From NCBI GenBank assembly GCA_037042185.1, contig JAXQJY010000027.1:3100001-3164000 (forward strand): 64,000 bases of DNA, read 5' to 3'. The stretch comes from Sordariomycetes sp. S80-01Y. Taxonomy: Eukaryota; Ascomycota; Sordariomycetes. Shown piece after piece: positions 41,962 to 53,848 of the stretch. The notes under the pieces are model-generated. The model made no database searches. It saw nothing but the letters and a program-made list of their open reading frames with translations, and was not told the DNA's origin. The position numbers were made by a program, and so were the translations under genes. Each line of letters starts with the position of its first letter. The stretch's first letter is position 1.

Positions 41962-44900
41962 CGTTTCGAAGGCCGGGGTTGATCAAGGGTGGGAGGTGCG
42001 TTTTAGATGGGAGATGATAAAATGCAGGTGAGATATTGAGAAAAGAGGAATGCCACGAGGCGATGAGATTAAAAAGGAATGAGCCTGCTGGAGGTGGTCT
42101 TTCGCACGAGGCGAGGCGGGCTATCAGGTCTCAACTGCATGTCAATGGCCAGGACCCTTGAAAGCGGGAGGAAGTCATGTTTGCAAGTTGGACTCGGGAA
42201 TTTCTGCGGCACTAGTAGAGCAGAAGCGACATTCCATTCCACAGGGGCCACACAGACTGGCTCACCTTGGCTAGGCTTATCCAGAGGTGGAACTGGACAG
42301 TCCTGGTCGAGAGAGAAAGGGGGCCATAAATGCCCCACTAGACCCAAGCGTTGATGCATGCAAGCGAGAGGGGCTCAGAGGGCTGAATGAAGGCATGGCT
42401 TCCATGAACTGGTAAGTGGAACGACTGGGGTGGTTCGTCCGTCTGCACGCACGTGGTTGAGACGGACGAGCCTGGTTCACGGCGACAGTTGTCAACGCAC
42501 GGCAGCACGATGCAGTACTATGTGAAGAATCGTTCGTCGTGTACTTGTTTGATTGCGGAATTGAACGGTTGCTTTGTGGCTCAAAGCGATCTGCCCAGAC
42601 CGGTACAGAATGGACTTGGGGGATGCATATTCCACAACGTTGCTTCCCCGTCAGGTTGCGACGGTCACCGCTCGGTTTCAGAGGCAATGGTAAGGAGTAC
42701 AGAAATGACTTATCAGTCACGGACGGTGAGGAAGACTCCAATGCTCTACAGGTAGGAGTGGGGTTCAGCTTCATTCCGCCAGCTCCCTGCAAGATTGGTA
42801 GCGTCGCTCGTCTAGCCTGCTCCGCATTTCCGAGCGGATGGTCTCGGCTGACTCGCGGATGATCAGTAGCCTGGCGAGACGAGAGAAAACATGCGCTCAA
42901 GACGATGTGCGTAAGTGGACGCAGAACTGACAGAGTACGAAGTTAGCCAAGAGGTTGCGGGACATGGGACAAGGTTCATGGGGCCACATGCCTGGGCGCC
43001 TTGGCTCAAAGGTCGTACGGACAATTTGGCGTGCTCCGCTCAATGCAGTCTTGGGTTGCTTGACCTGACAGGAAACGGTGCCAAGTTCGGCGACGCATTG
43101 AGGCGGAGAAAATGGCCAGCGCAAACACCGAGATATGGGAACCAACTAACACGAACAGACGACTTAACTTCCTATGGGATCCGTGCGCTGTTAAGGATGA
43201 GATAAACCAGGGATTCGGACTCCCTGCCGATAAGATACCGTGGGGAGAAATATCCCAGCATCCGGGCTCTTCGGCATACAAGAGCACTCCGAGGTTTCAC
43301 AAGTAATTCTTCGACACCTGATAACTTGTTACGCATCGACCTGTACGTAGATGATGAGTATCCCTGTCTGATTGAGCTCTTTGCTTTTTCAGACAATGAG
43401 TCTCGAGCCACAAACCAACTCCAAGTTGCGCACGAAACGACGGTTCCGAAAGGAGAGAACAACTCTCACCCGCATCAGCCGTCCTCCTAGGGGCCGACTA
43501 AGTGGACCTTGACTTTATGGGTCCCTGCCCCGGATGAAACTCAACCCCTGGCCCATGGTGGTGGACGCGCCCACTGGATTGGCCGCGGGCCATCCCGCAC
43601 CAAAGACCTCTCCGTTGTAGAAAATCTAAGACAAGACCACTTTGGACCCCAACCTTCGACCACTTGAGCAAATCTTTGTAACTAGTCGACCATTGATCGA
43701 AATCCTGAGGCGCATCAAAGAAGTGAATGTTCCAAGGCCGTCATAGCAGTACACACCTGGCTTCCGAAAGGTCAAGCATGAGGGGTTTGAGACCCGAGTC
43801 GCATTTTGACATGTCATATCTGCGAGCCAGCGGCCTACCAACAGGCGGCACAAGCCCATGTTCTCAACCCTGCCAACGTTGAACAGCGCCTCAACTTGGC
43901 GGAGACTTATTCCTTTTTCGAGATTCCGTCGATAGTTGAGCGAGTCAAGCGAGCGTAAACGAGCCGTGGAAGGGGACAGGCATGTGGTCTGGAAACGTTT
44001 GATCAACAGACAGGGAGTCTCTTAAGGTTTAGTGGATTCCATGTCGACGCCATATGTATACCGACGGAGATAACGAACCTCAGACCCCAGCTCCAACGCG
44101 ATTCTTGCACTCAATAGCATTGAACGTCCATGATACGACAAGAAAATCTTCGCTTGACTGTTCATCCCAGCAACTGCATGTCAGTGGTGTTATGGTGTGA
44201 TCGGTTGGACAAAGACTGGTCATTGCACTGTGTCGCCACTTGCAGACATGTAACGGGTCACATTTCTCGCGCGGACCATTCGGAACATGGCAGACACATC
44301 TGATCCCTGGAACATAAGCCGCCGCACCTCAATGTGATAGCACAACTATCTCAAAAGAACGAAGGAATCAACACGTAAAATATTAATTGCTACCAAGTAT
44401 TTGACTCCAAGGTATTACGAAACTAGGATCCAGCTTGTATCTGAGACAACACATGCACAAAAGCCGAATGCCGAACGCATGGGGTAGCCAGTGCCGTTTG
44501 AACCACCTATGTGGCCAAGAACAAGAAATGAAGCCAAGGTAATGGCAAGTACAATCAGGAAAGAAAAGTAAAGAAAAGGGGGTAGTGGGACGAAAACGGT
44601 CTCGAGTGTCGGAGCCGTTCCTTCGACTGGAAGAGACCCGCATGGAAGCCTGGTCACGGCCCAAGGGGCAAGCCTTCGGGGGCTTGTGACATATGATAGA
44701 GTTCAAGAGGGAAAAATGTTCCTGCAGTGTGTGGTAGCCTGTGCGTTGAGAGCTCAAGTGATATTTCACAATAGCAGGGAGCGGCACGGCCAGGAACCAT
44801 ACCTGTTCAATGCGGAGGGCTGTCATCGTGTCATCCCTGACGCTCTCGCAGAGGCTTACTCTGACCTTGTCGCCTCTATCTACAAGGATTTTCAGTATGA

Positions 44901-45176
44901 TGCGCATCTTCCGAAGCTCGCCCGCGGATTCGGGCTGGTAAAACCCCCATACGTAGACTCAAAGTCTGGTTTAGGCCCACTGGAGGCGACAAGTGCCGGG
45001 CCCCCTTAATAAGTAACGGTTTCCAGGTTGTTCCTCTTTGCTCCCCTGGTGTTTTCGAAAACCTTCAGTCGCTCGTTGCTTTCATTCTTATAGCCCCAGC
45101 CTTTCAGTACACGGCCGTTTACTATCTCGTGCCTTTGCCTTGAGATTGTTTCCGTAAAAACAGGGGCATCCGCAAG
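41962..45176. other. 3.2 kb gene-poor block
   Basis: No gene supported. Long chance frames occur at 42277-42900 (minus, non-ATG start) and 44383-44907 (minus) without motifs. The ends hold the promoters of the O-methyltransferase and of the rhodopsin-fold membrane protein. Confidence 0.5.
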
Positions 45177-46634
45177 ATGGCACCTCAGTCTGACTCGGCG
45201 GGCGCATTGCCTGACCCTGATGCGAAGCCTCCGTTGCAGCCGCATCAGACACCCGATTATCTTGCAGCCAACAAGGGTCCAACAATCATGGCCATCACCA
45301 TCACGGTGACGGCTGTGAGCACTATCTTTGTGATGGCCCGAATCTTCACTAGGCAGAAGATCATGGGGAGGATGCACCTTGACGACTGGCTCGTTGCCCC
45401 GTCCATTGTACGCCGAGACCACTTATCAGAGGGAAACAGGATGCTGACTACGTAGCTCTTCCTATGGACTTGTGTAGCCATGGCCGTTCTAGCTACGGAG
45501 CACGGCAACGGCAGGCACTTCGACACTCTCACCATCAACCAGAAGCAGGGCGCCATTTTCTGGACGATTCTGGGGTTCCCGTTCGGCATCGTGGCTTTTG
45601 GAATCCCCAAGCTCGCTGTGGTAGCGTTGCTACAGCGCCTCTTGAACCCCGACAAATGGCATCGGATTTTCCTTTGGGCCTTGTCGGCGACCTGTGTCGG
45701 TGCTCTCCTGGGTTGTGTTGTGATTCTCTACGCGCAATGCTCGCCAGCCGAGTCACAATGGAACTTCTCCATCACAGATAAGACCTGCATTGATCCATGG
45801 ATCCTCGTGGACTATGCCATCTTCGCAGGAGGTACGAGTGACACTCTCTGAAGACCCAAAACCGCACTAACCTGGCCAGGCTTTTCTGCCGTCACTGATC
45901 TTTATCTGGCCGTTTACCCCGCCATCGTGCTTTGGAAACTGCAACTGAACATCCGGAAGAAGATCGCTCTTTGCGTTGCTCTCGGGATCGGTTCAATGTG
46001 AGTGTTGCCTGCTTGTCTGATACTCAAGGACCGTGGCTGACTCCCCAGTGCTACCGTCGTGGCCATCTACAAATGTACCCGGCTGCCCTCGTTGGCTAGC
46101 TTGGACTTCTCTTACGATACATCGGACCTCGTCATCTGGACAGTGTGAGTTTGATGATATAGCCGACTGCCACTGGGGAGGGATGAGCTGACAAGAATTA
46201 GTGTCGAAGCCGGTACCATCATCATCGCCTGTTGCATCCCAGTTCTGCAGCCGCTGGTCGATCTCCTGTTCGGACGCCGTACTCTGAATGGATCCTCTGG
46301 ATACCAAAACTACGGCTCGTCCAACAATGGCCACCTGAAAGGCGGTATAGAGCTGGATAAGAGCGGACGTGGAAATAGGAGCGGGAACCAGAGCCACGTG
46401 AGCACGAAGCACACGGCTGGCTCGAGAATTCACGACTCCGAGGTTGATTCACAAGAGAGCATCCTCCGGGACGACGACACGAAGGGGCACAGCCGAGGGC
46501 AAGGCTCGCGGGGGATGGAACACGATGGACGGATCGTTAGGACCGACGTCGTGACGGTTACCTACGACCAGGAGAACATCAACCCTATGAGGGCAAACCC
46601 TCCTACAAACAACACCAGCTGGGTTAGGATGTAG
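45177..46634 (+). CDS. PTH11-like rhodopsin-fold seven-helix membrane protein (PF20684)
   Basis: Five exons, 45177-45407, 45456-45831, 45880-45997, 46049-46144 and 46202-46634, with introns of 48-57 bp, give 417 residues. Seven hydrophobic segments span about residues 35-300. The fungal rhodopsin-domain marks are RIFTRQKIMGRMHLDDWL after helix 1, CSPAESQWN with the conserved C-x-P, and ITDKTCIDP before helix 5; SAVTDLYLAVYPAIVLWKLQ follows. The C-terminal 130 residues are hydrophilic and Ser/Gly/His-rich, presumably cytosolic. There is no N-terminal CFEM domain, unlike true Pth11. Related proteins are proposed surface sensors in plant- and insect-associated fungi. Each splice restores a conserved stretch (e.g. 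IFAGG joined to FSAVTD), so the model is reliable. Confidence 0.9.
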
Positions 46635-47594
46635 GCCCGGATGTTTTGGCCTAGCGCAGCAAAGTTCGAGCGCAAGGCAATAACACCCTTGGTTGCCCGT
46701 CCAATGCTAAACATTATTCCACTGCAAAGTACATGTTGAAGGGATTTGGAGCTTTTTCAGGCCCATCAATCGCTGACGTCAATTTGTACTCAATGTTCAA
46801 ACGGTCTTATGATGCGCGCCGGAGCTTAGGACAACGCCTCGGAGCTATCCAAACTTCCACGTCACTTCTCAATTTTCGACTTGGCAGCCTATGGCTCGAA
46901 TCTGGTATACTGTGTCCTGTATGAACTGTTGCTCAACTGAGGTGTATATCGCAGTTGCCAGCCCAAAAAAAGCATGAAACCCGTACCGTGTCTGGGACCC
47001 TTCGAGTGAGCTGCCATCTATCATAATAATTGATCAAAAGGTATACTATACCAATAGGACAGACGCTTTCGATCAATTGCAGTGCAACACACCACTGATG
47101 CTAACCACCAACCGCGAGCGTGCCTAAAGATGCTGTAGCTTTGAATCCTGAGGATCCTTTGGATAAAAAGTGCAAACAATTATCAGTACTTTGTCAGCCC
47201 AACTCAGTGAAAAGGAAGATAACACAGGTTGGCTTCGTCTTTGGACTGAGAGTGTATACATCGTTTGAACGGGGTCTTTTTTCCGAGATGGGACAATTTG
47301 GTTTTTCTTGGTGGGTATATCCAACGACAACGCAATCATGCGTTCTATTTCCGCCTGGTGCTTTACTGTCAAGAATCAAAGAGACAGTGATTGATCAAGT
47401 TGATGAGAAAGAGAATGAATGACTGTCAAGTCTCAAACAAGGATAGCTTATTCTTGCGTAGACGAAATGAGCACCGATCTTTGCCACCCGAGATATCTTT
47501 ACTGAGAATGTTCATCTGGCATCCTGTCGATGGGCATCGCGATCGTCTGCTAGACAAAGTAGATGTCCCAATTGCTCTTGACGTCGACTTGTGG
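46635..47594. other. Spacer between two surface-protein genes
   Basis: About 1 kb, more AT-rich than its surroundings, with no supported gene. Frames at 47120-47422 (plus) and 47124-47379 (minus) overlap and lack motifs. Confidence 0.5.
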
Positions 47595-47628
47595 TTATTT
47601 TTGGCAATCAATTATTTTTGGCAATCAA
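47595..47628. repeat. Perfect 17 bp tandem duplication
   Basis: TTATTTTTGGCAATCAA occurs twice head to tail, 47595-47611 and 47612-47628. The right copy abuts the stop codon (47629-47631, minus strand) of the six-cysteine-module protein, so the duplication lies at the very start of its 3' untranslated region. Confidence 0.95.
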
Positions 47629-49380
47629 TCAGTCTTTTGCCGTGGCCTCTGAGGTAGGCCCTGTGTTGTCTAGCTCGAACGGCTGGTGAAAGGGAGCGGT
47701 TCTATCCGACTCACTGTTCCCTTTCAACTCTGATGGTCGTTCCTCGTGTGGCATCTCGAAAAGCTGCTTGTCACGAACGTCCTTATCCGACACAGCTCCA
47801 GCGGCGTTCCCATGTAATTCCGGTGTACATCGACTGTGGGGGGGCTCAGATATAACCTCCGCCCCTGCTTTCGCATTCCTCTTCTTTCGATAGATAAGAA
47901 ATGCTGTTCCAATCAGGAGTAAAATAACAGCAGCGCCGCCCAGCACGCTGCCTACAATGACTGCGGTCCTTTTGCTACCGCCTCCTCTGCCTCTGCTTGA
48001 GCTGCCGTTGCCACCGCTTTCGTTGCTCTCCGTCTCCTTCGAAGAATTCAAGCTATTACTGCTGCTGGCCGTCTCAGATGGATGTGGGGACTTTGCGGTG
48101 CGTGATTCCAAATATCCGGTTGGCCAAGTCTGAGCAATTGACTCTGTCACATACGGCGAAACCAAATCGTCGGCTGCGCTGCAGTAGAAATCCAACACTT
48201 CATAAGCCGAGGAAAACTCATTCGTCGCTGTACTTCCACACAACTCTTCAGCTGCGCTTGTCAGAGACTTCCGTATAGAAGACCTCATGCCCGACTTCTG
48301 GCAGACACACGATGCGAGCGCCTGAGGACCTTCAGGACACATCCACTCTGTTTGCTGTACGATCGGTTAGTGGCTGCAGTATCGTAGAAATTCTTCGAAT
48401 CAACCCACCTGCTGAACTACTGATGAGAGCACAGTCTGAGCACAGTCTGCCATAGCTCCATATTGTACCAGAGCAGTGATATAGTAGGACACTACTCTGT
48501 GATTAGTACACACGGAGGTGCCAGGGTCTCCGGGACTCACTGTCTCCCGAAGGACTCTCAGGGGTGGTAAACCCGTAGAAGTCATCATAACCACCACCCG
48601 CCAACTCGCAGTAATTATAATGGAACGCAAATGCCGAGCTGACATCTTCGCTATTTGAGCACGAGGATTGTACGCCACTACTAACGCTCGATTTGATCGC
48701 ATAAACCGCATCCGGCTTGTAGCACACGCATGGCCCATAAAGCCAGGCTTCTTCTGGACATACCGACTACTCAAAGCTTCAGTATGAGCATTCCAAAGTT
48801 GATTCCTTCTATTGTGGTCAACAGGCGTGGTTGACTTACTTGGTCTGCAACAGCCTCCGCGAGAGCCGAACTTGCACATGGTGCGAGCATTCGCATCTGT
48901 GGAAAATCTGTAATATACGAATCGACTACCTCTGCGCCTGTTGGGGTTGCGAAATAGGGTTCGTAATCAGGGTAGCAGTATTTTCGGAACACCATCGACG
49001 CGCTGATGTTGTCTATCCAGGCCGAACTGTCACATGATGCGAAAACTCCGCTGCTAATTGAAGACGAAACCTCCGGCCAAAGGTCACTATCGGAGCATAT
49101 GCAGGCGTGAAGGTGTATCCTCTCTTCACGCCCGTTGTTGCATTTGCCATCAGACTCGGTCTGATGGCCGACAGCTTGGGAGAGAGCACTCGCAACGCAT
49201 TGTGGCTGATGAGCTGTTAGTAAGGATCGGAAAACAAGAGATGGATCAACGTGCCACTACAGAAAACTCCTCAATATCCTCGATGTAGACAATATCCTCA
49301 GTATGAATATCATCGGATGAGGATACGTTCAACGCAAAAAGCGCTGCCCCGGCGTAGAGCAGGTGAAGCGAGACTTTCAT
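47629..49380 (-). CDS. Surface protein with three six-cysteine modules and one membrane helix
   Basis: Five exons, 49380-49261, 49205-48840, 48766-48541, 48494-48409 and 48354-47629 (introns 55, 73, 46, 54 bp), give 507 residues. It has a signal peptide (MKVSLHLLYAGAALFALNVS), three successive Cys modules, a Ser/Thr-rich stalk, a helix (TAVIVGSVLGGAAVILLLIG) and a basic stop-transfer RKKR with a 90-residue cytosolic tail. Each module fits C-x(14-18)-C-x(9-12)-C-x-C-x(20)-C-x(16-18)-C: module 1 has ACICSD, module 2 PCVCYK, module 3 SCVCQK. The spacing resembles no named domain I can place; CFEM has eight Cys and another layout. Single-pass topology suggests an adhesin or sensor. The first intron has a weak GTAGTG donor but a good ACTAAC branch; other junctions are supported by the module repeat. 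Confidence 0.75.
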
Positions 49381-50292
49381 AATATCGAGTCCTGGAGTCG
49401 GATTGAACGTTGAACATCGTTACAACTGAGGTACCCAATTCTCAGGGGTTCGAGACGTTTTAAATGATGATGTACAGAGTCACCTCCTACGACGTATAAC
49501 GAATGCGACCAAAAACGCCTGGCGGCTGGGCGGAGACGGCCTACAGTCGTTGTGTGGCATCGTTGCGGGAGCTGAAAGTTGCCAAGAGTATCTGAACGAA
49601 GGAGGTCGAATCGCATGTCGTTGGGGTCAATACGAGCTCGCATGCTGGCCACCGCAACAGGAACTGATCCCGGAAGTGATTAGATCAAGATCGGTTCCTC
49701 TTCCACGGATTGGTCGATCACGCTGAAGGTTGTTGGTCCTGGTTTAAGCCGTCCCATTGCCCGTGGGACATACCGCAGGAACATGGCTCAGGTCTCAGAA
49801 TCCAAGTCGGATGCTCGCGAGGACACTCCCAGGGCATGTCGTAACTGCAGGTGTCTCAGCAGCACTCTGGCGTGAGTCGCACTCCCTGCTTCAGAAGGTC
49901 AGAGACCTAGTACAAACCGTCTCAAATCCATCCACGTCACTGTCCACGTACGAGCACTTATAATCGCAGACACGGCTTATCGCGAGCAAGCTGTCCTGTT
50001 TCGATAGCTTTGGGCTCTTACTTCGGACCTGAGATGCTCTCAGCCCTACGGGTCAGGATGGCGTCGCGATCTGCATCGGCGGCACTTCAGCCGCACCTCA
50101 AGTGTCGCAGTCCGAGGTCGAGATCGCCCACCAGGGTTTTTCACCATCGCTTCTCGCACGACAAAATACGTGTCGCCATGGCATAACCCACGTGCTGCAA
50201 TTGCGCCAGGGATCGTTGCTGCCGATTTTCTGTTCTTTGGCGAGCATCTCTGCTCCCTGTCCAAAGCGACAGACGTTGTTGAAACTTGATTG
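49381..50292. other. Divergent promoter region
   Basis: 912 bp between the starts of the six-cysteine-module protein (leftward) and the HET-domain protein (rightward). No supported gene. Confidence 0.5.
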
Positions 50293-52347
50293 ATGATGGC
50301 CGACTACCACTACCAGCCTCTGCCCCCGATACCCGAGACCGAACGCTCACCTCCTTACACACGGATCGTTTGGCTGGCATCTGGATCCGGAGAGCAGCCT
50401 CTATCCGCCCAGCTAGAGCTCGTCAATGCCGCCCAGGCGCCACGACCCTACGAGGCTCTTTCGTACACTTGGGGAAGCGACCCGCCGAGCAACTTCCTGT
50501 GGCTGCATGGCTGTGCGCTGGCCATTCGACCGAACCTCGAGGCGGCTTTGCTGTCGCTTCGACTACCCACCCAGCCAAGGCTGCTATGGGTCGACGCGAT
50601 TTGTATAAACCAGAACGACGTGGACGAGCGGAGCAGGCAGGTCCAGTACATGCGGCTCGTATATAAGCATGCTGCGCGTGTGGTGGTCTGGGTCGGTGTC
50701 AAGTCACCAGGTGTTGATTTGGCTTTTGAGCTGGCTCGCCGGCTTGTCGACTTGCGCGACATGGTTGAAGAGCAGAAGAGGTCCGGCAGCGGTGTCGATC
50801 CGAAAGCCATCCAAGACCTGAGGGATGGAATACTGTCGGACATGTCTCCAGACGCCCTTGGCAGGATGTACCAACTGATTCAGCGAGCGTACTTTACGAG
50901 AGTATGGTGTGTTCAGGAGGTCGTAGCGTCCAAATCAGCCGTTCTCAAGTGTGAGGAGCTGGAGATACCCTTTGTTGATATGGTTGAGCATGTGATCCTG
51001 GCCCGGCATGCAGTACCCACCATGGCTCACGACCAGCCTCTGCACTTGTGGTACAGTATTTGGGAGGCTAAGCACTCTGGCAACGAGAAGAGCTCCGCTG
51101 GCGTTGAAGGCTCGCTGGGCAAGATGCTGGAACTCCTGGACGTGATGAGACCTTTCCAAGCCACTGACCCCCGTGACAAGATCTTCGCTTTACAAGGCAT
51201 CAGCGACGAAGGCATTGAGCCGACCAGATCAATGACACAGATTATGGGAAAGGAAGGCCTCATGGTGCGGGGCATCCGGCGGTTCGCTACGGGCCTCGCA
51301 AACACCCTTAACAGCTTTGGTCCTGACTTTGATTTCGGAAGACCAGAAGCTCTGAAGGCCAACTATCGGAAGGCGACGGATGACGTCTATATTGACCTGA
51401 CACGCTTCATGTTGCGCGCCCAGCCGCGGGTGCTTGACGTGCTGGATCATGTCTCGCATCAGACAGAGCCCATCCCCAGCGATTGGCCCTCGTGGGTGCC
51501 CAGATGGTTTGAGAATAGGTCTGTCCAGAAGATGTCGGGTCTCTACCTCGCTGGCTTCTGCAAAGGCCATTTCCGCTACTTTGCTGAGATCCACGATAAC
51601 CCTATAGGTGGACGCGCGAATCCTCTCACGGGGGGACCACGCTTCCCTCGTACGCTATCTATTGACGGCTACCATGTCGACATCGTTCAACAAGCGTCCA
51701 ATGTGATGCAACATAACATCCTACTAGCCGCCCCCACAATTGCTTCCATTGAGCGGGCATGGTCTGAGCTCTTCCCGTTTCCGATGACACCGTCACCCAG
51801 TGCACGCTACCGTGATGGCGGGCCCCTGGACCTCGCCTTTTGCAGGGCCATATCAGCCCATCCTTTCGGCGACGGTGTCGGTATATCGGCTGAGTCTATG
51901 CATACAAGCACAAGCACAGCGTGGACCTTGCCCGACAATTTCAAGGAGGAATTCGCGGCAAGTGTCAAAGACGGCGGCGCGCGTGCCAGGGCTTTTCTGG
52001 CGCAGTACAACCAAAAGCTCATGCATGCCGCTGGTCAAGAACCTGTCTACGAGGAGGAATTCTGCCGGCCTTATCTGACCGGACTTCGCATTTACGCTAA
52101 CAACCGCCGAGTGTTCATCACGCGAGATGGCCGTCTTGGCCTTGGTCCGGCCATGATGCAGCCTGGCGATGAAATCGTAGTTCTCTTCGGTGGAAGGTTA
52201 CCCTTCGTCGCTCGAAGAAAAGCCGACCACCATGTTTTCATTGGGCAGTGCTACCTTGTTGATGAAGAGATCATGTGGGGGAAGTTGACGGAGCAAGTCC
52301 TCATCCATCAGAATGGGCCGAAGCGTGTGACGTACCGTTTCCTTTGA
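50293..52347 (+). CDS. Heterokaryon-incompatibility (HET) domain protein
   Basis: Intronless and intact, 684 residues from the ATG at 50293 (a second ATG follows at once). The HET domain (PF06985) spans about residues 50-230: YEALSYTWGSDPP opens it, LLWVDAICINQNDVDERSRQ is its most conserved block, and YFTRVWCVQEVVASKSAVL closes it. The C-terminal 400 residues are of the kind often attached to HET domains (WPSWVPRW; GRLGLGPAMMQPGDEIVVLF; PFVARR; YLVDEEIMWG). HET proteins trigger or relay non-self recognition and programmed cell death after hyphal fusion; many of the large family have no proven role. Cytosolic by lack of targeting signals. No STAND NTPase or partner lies next to it, so whether it works in incompatibility is open. 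Confidence 0.93.
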   Translation: MMADYHYQPLPPIPETERSPPYTRIVWLASGSGEQPLSAQLELVNAAQAPRPYEALSYTWGSDPPSNFLWLHGCALAIRPNLEAALLSLRLPTQPRLLWVDAICINQNDVDERSRQVQYMRLVYKHAARVVVWVGVKSPGVDLAFELARRLVDLRDMVEEQKRSGSGVDPKAIQDLRDGILSDMSPDALGRMYQLIQRAYFTRVWCVQEVVASKSAVLKCEELEIPFVDMVEHVILARHAVPTMAHDQPLHLWYSIWEAKHSGNEKSSAGVEGSLGKMLELLDVMRPFQATDPRDKIFALQGISDEGIEPTRSMTQIMGKEGLMVRGIRRFATGLANTLNSFGPDFDFGRPEALKANYRKATDDVYIDLTRFMLRAQPRVLDVLDHVSHQTEPIPSDWPSWVPRWFENRSVQKMSGLYLAGFCKGHFRYFAEIHDNPIGGRANPLTGGPRFPRTLSIDGYHVDIVQQASNVMQHNILLAAPTIASIERAWSELFPFPMTPSPSARYRDGGPLDLAFCRAISAHPFGDGVGISAESMHTSTSTAWTLPDNFKEEFAASVKDGGARARAFLAQYNQKLMHAAGQEPVYEEEFCRPYLTGLRIYANNRRVFITRDGRLGLGPAMMQPGDEIVVLFGGRLPFVARRKADHHVFIGQCYLVDEEIMWGKLTEQVLIHQNGPKRVTYRFL

Positions 52348-52893
52348 TAGGTGACGGCGACTTGACATGCTGACGCGCCTCGCATTGGAGGTTTTGGATT
52401 CGATAGTCCAGTGGCCATATATTGCTAGAGCTGTTGGTCGATTTACGGTCTTCTCAAGATGCCTCAAGGCTCCTCTAGTTTATGCTCGTAGATCGCTTGC
52501 GTGACAACTCCCGGAACGCCTTCGCCTGACTCCATGCTGTCATCTCAAGAAAATTGACGTACAGGCCTCAATCCGCAGGGACCGTGCAAGGCCGCATGCG
52601 CCCTGTGTTGGCTCCGAACGCTGCCGTGCCAGTCTGCTACCATTTCGGGCTTACACAACGAGGTGACACAACCATATCGGGAACTAAAGGTGGACCAGTC
52701 CATTCATGCTTTCCCCATCTGTGCGGGGCTCACAAACTCAGGCTCATGATTCATCTTCTATCTGCGCCATCCTCATCTCATCGAACTCGCTCTAACAGCT
52801 GCGTTTTCTTGATCTGCGGGCCCTTAGAGGACTGCCTTAAGGGACTGCCTTCGCCACCGTTACGACTTGGGTCTCGCCGCCCTCACAGCCACC
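52348..52893. other. HET gene 3' region and PNC1 promoter
   Basis: 546 bp with no supported gene. The right half is the PNC1 promoter and leader, which ends in a good CACCATGA context. Confidence 0.5.
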
Positions 52894-53636
52894 ATGAGCG
52901 ACAGCAAGCCGTTCGTCCCGGCTCTCATAGTCGTAGACGTCCAGAACGACTTCTGCCCACCTGTGCGTGACGCTTCGGTTGCCAAACCACGTACGACTCA
53001 CTAAAGCATTCGCAGAACGGCTCCCTCGCGGTGCCGGATGGCCGCGACATCATCCCGCACGTAAATCGCCTCCTCAGCCTCCCCTTCTCCCTCAAGCTCC
53101 TGACCCGGGACTGGCATCCCGCCAACCACATCTCCTTTGCCTCCAACCACCCGGACTCTCCGCAACCATTCACTTCTACCACAACCATCGAGCATCCCAA
53201 CGACCCCTCTAAGACCTATGAGACGACCCTGTGGCCCGTGCACTGCGTTCAAGGGACTTGGGGTGCTGAGCCTCCCGAGGAACTAGACGTCAACAAGGCA
53301 GATGGCATCGTGAAGAAGGGGCTGAACGAGAAGGTGGAGATGTACTCTGCCTTCCAGGATCCCTGGGGTGTAGAGGTCACAGGTTTAGCGGAGCGGTTGA
53401 GGCATAAGCACGTGACAGATGTCTTCATCGTCGGGCTGGCCGGGGACATCTGTGCAAAGGAGACTGCAAAGGGTGCTGTCAAGGAGAGGTTCGTGACGTG
53501 GTTTGTCGAAGAAGGGGCTAAGCCTGTCGATGCGTCGAAATGGGAAACATGCAAGCGAGATATGGCCGAGGACGGCATCAGTGTTGTGAGCATCGACGGC
53601 GACGAGGTCCAGAGGGTGGCAATCCTCGAGTCTTGA
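52894..53636 (+). CDS. PNC1: Nicotinamidase
   Basis: Two exons, 52894-52962 and 53016-53636, with a 53 bp intron, encode 229 residues (yeast Pnc1 is 216). It hydrolyses nicotinamide to nicotinic acid in NAD salvage, and thereby relieves sirtuin inhibition. Exon 1 ends in VVDVQNDFCPP, which carries the catalytic Asp15; LTRDWHPANHISFA supplies metal-binding Asp and His; LWPVHCVQGTWG the third metal His; a Lys in the KKGLNEK region is expected as general base; VGLAGDICAKETA contains the nucleophilic Cys. All the isochorismatase-fold catalytic elements are present. Splicing joins FCPP to NGSLAVPDGRD as in homologues. It converges on HMG-CoA reductase, 212 bp apart. Confidence 0.95.
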
Positions 53637-53848
53637 CTGCCAGAAGACAATTATTGAACGAGGGATTAAATGTAGTGGCGCCCAAGGCCGGGCTAGCATA
53701 GTATGTACAGTATAAATCTCTTTCCACGAGATAGCGGCTACAAGCCACGTCTAGATTGTATGTCAAGGCCCAGCGAGCTACGAAGCTCTTCGTTCCCGCC
53801 GACCTGTTGTGCCCTCTCCTCGGTCTCGCCCCCACAAAGGAGACACGG
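53637..53848. other. Convergent 3' region between PNC1 and HMG1
   Basis: 212 bp between two stop codons that must hold both 3' untranslated regions; overlapping transcripts are likely. No gene. Confidence 0.5.

Noticed and set aside
42277-42900. 207-codon minus-strand frame
   Set aside because: Non-ATG start, no motif, Ser/Arg/Pro-rich chance composition, overlapped by frames on the other strand.
44383-44907. 174-codon minus-strand frame
   Set aside because: Unusual Cys/His/Trp/Phe mixture, no motif, no splice extension.
40605-46634. Secondary-metabolite cluster around the O-methyltransferase
   Set aside because: No backbone synthase, P450, or cluster regulator nearby; the neighbour is a receptor-like protein.
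47194-47379. Minus-strand frame containing GGNRTHD, similar to a phrase produced by antisense translation of tRNA 3' ends
   Set aside because: The plus strand has GTTCTATTT where a tRNA needs GTTCRANTC, and no cloverleaf stems fit; not a tRNA and not a gene.
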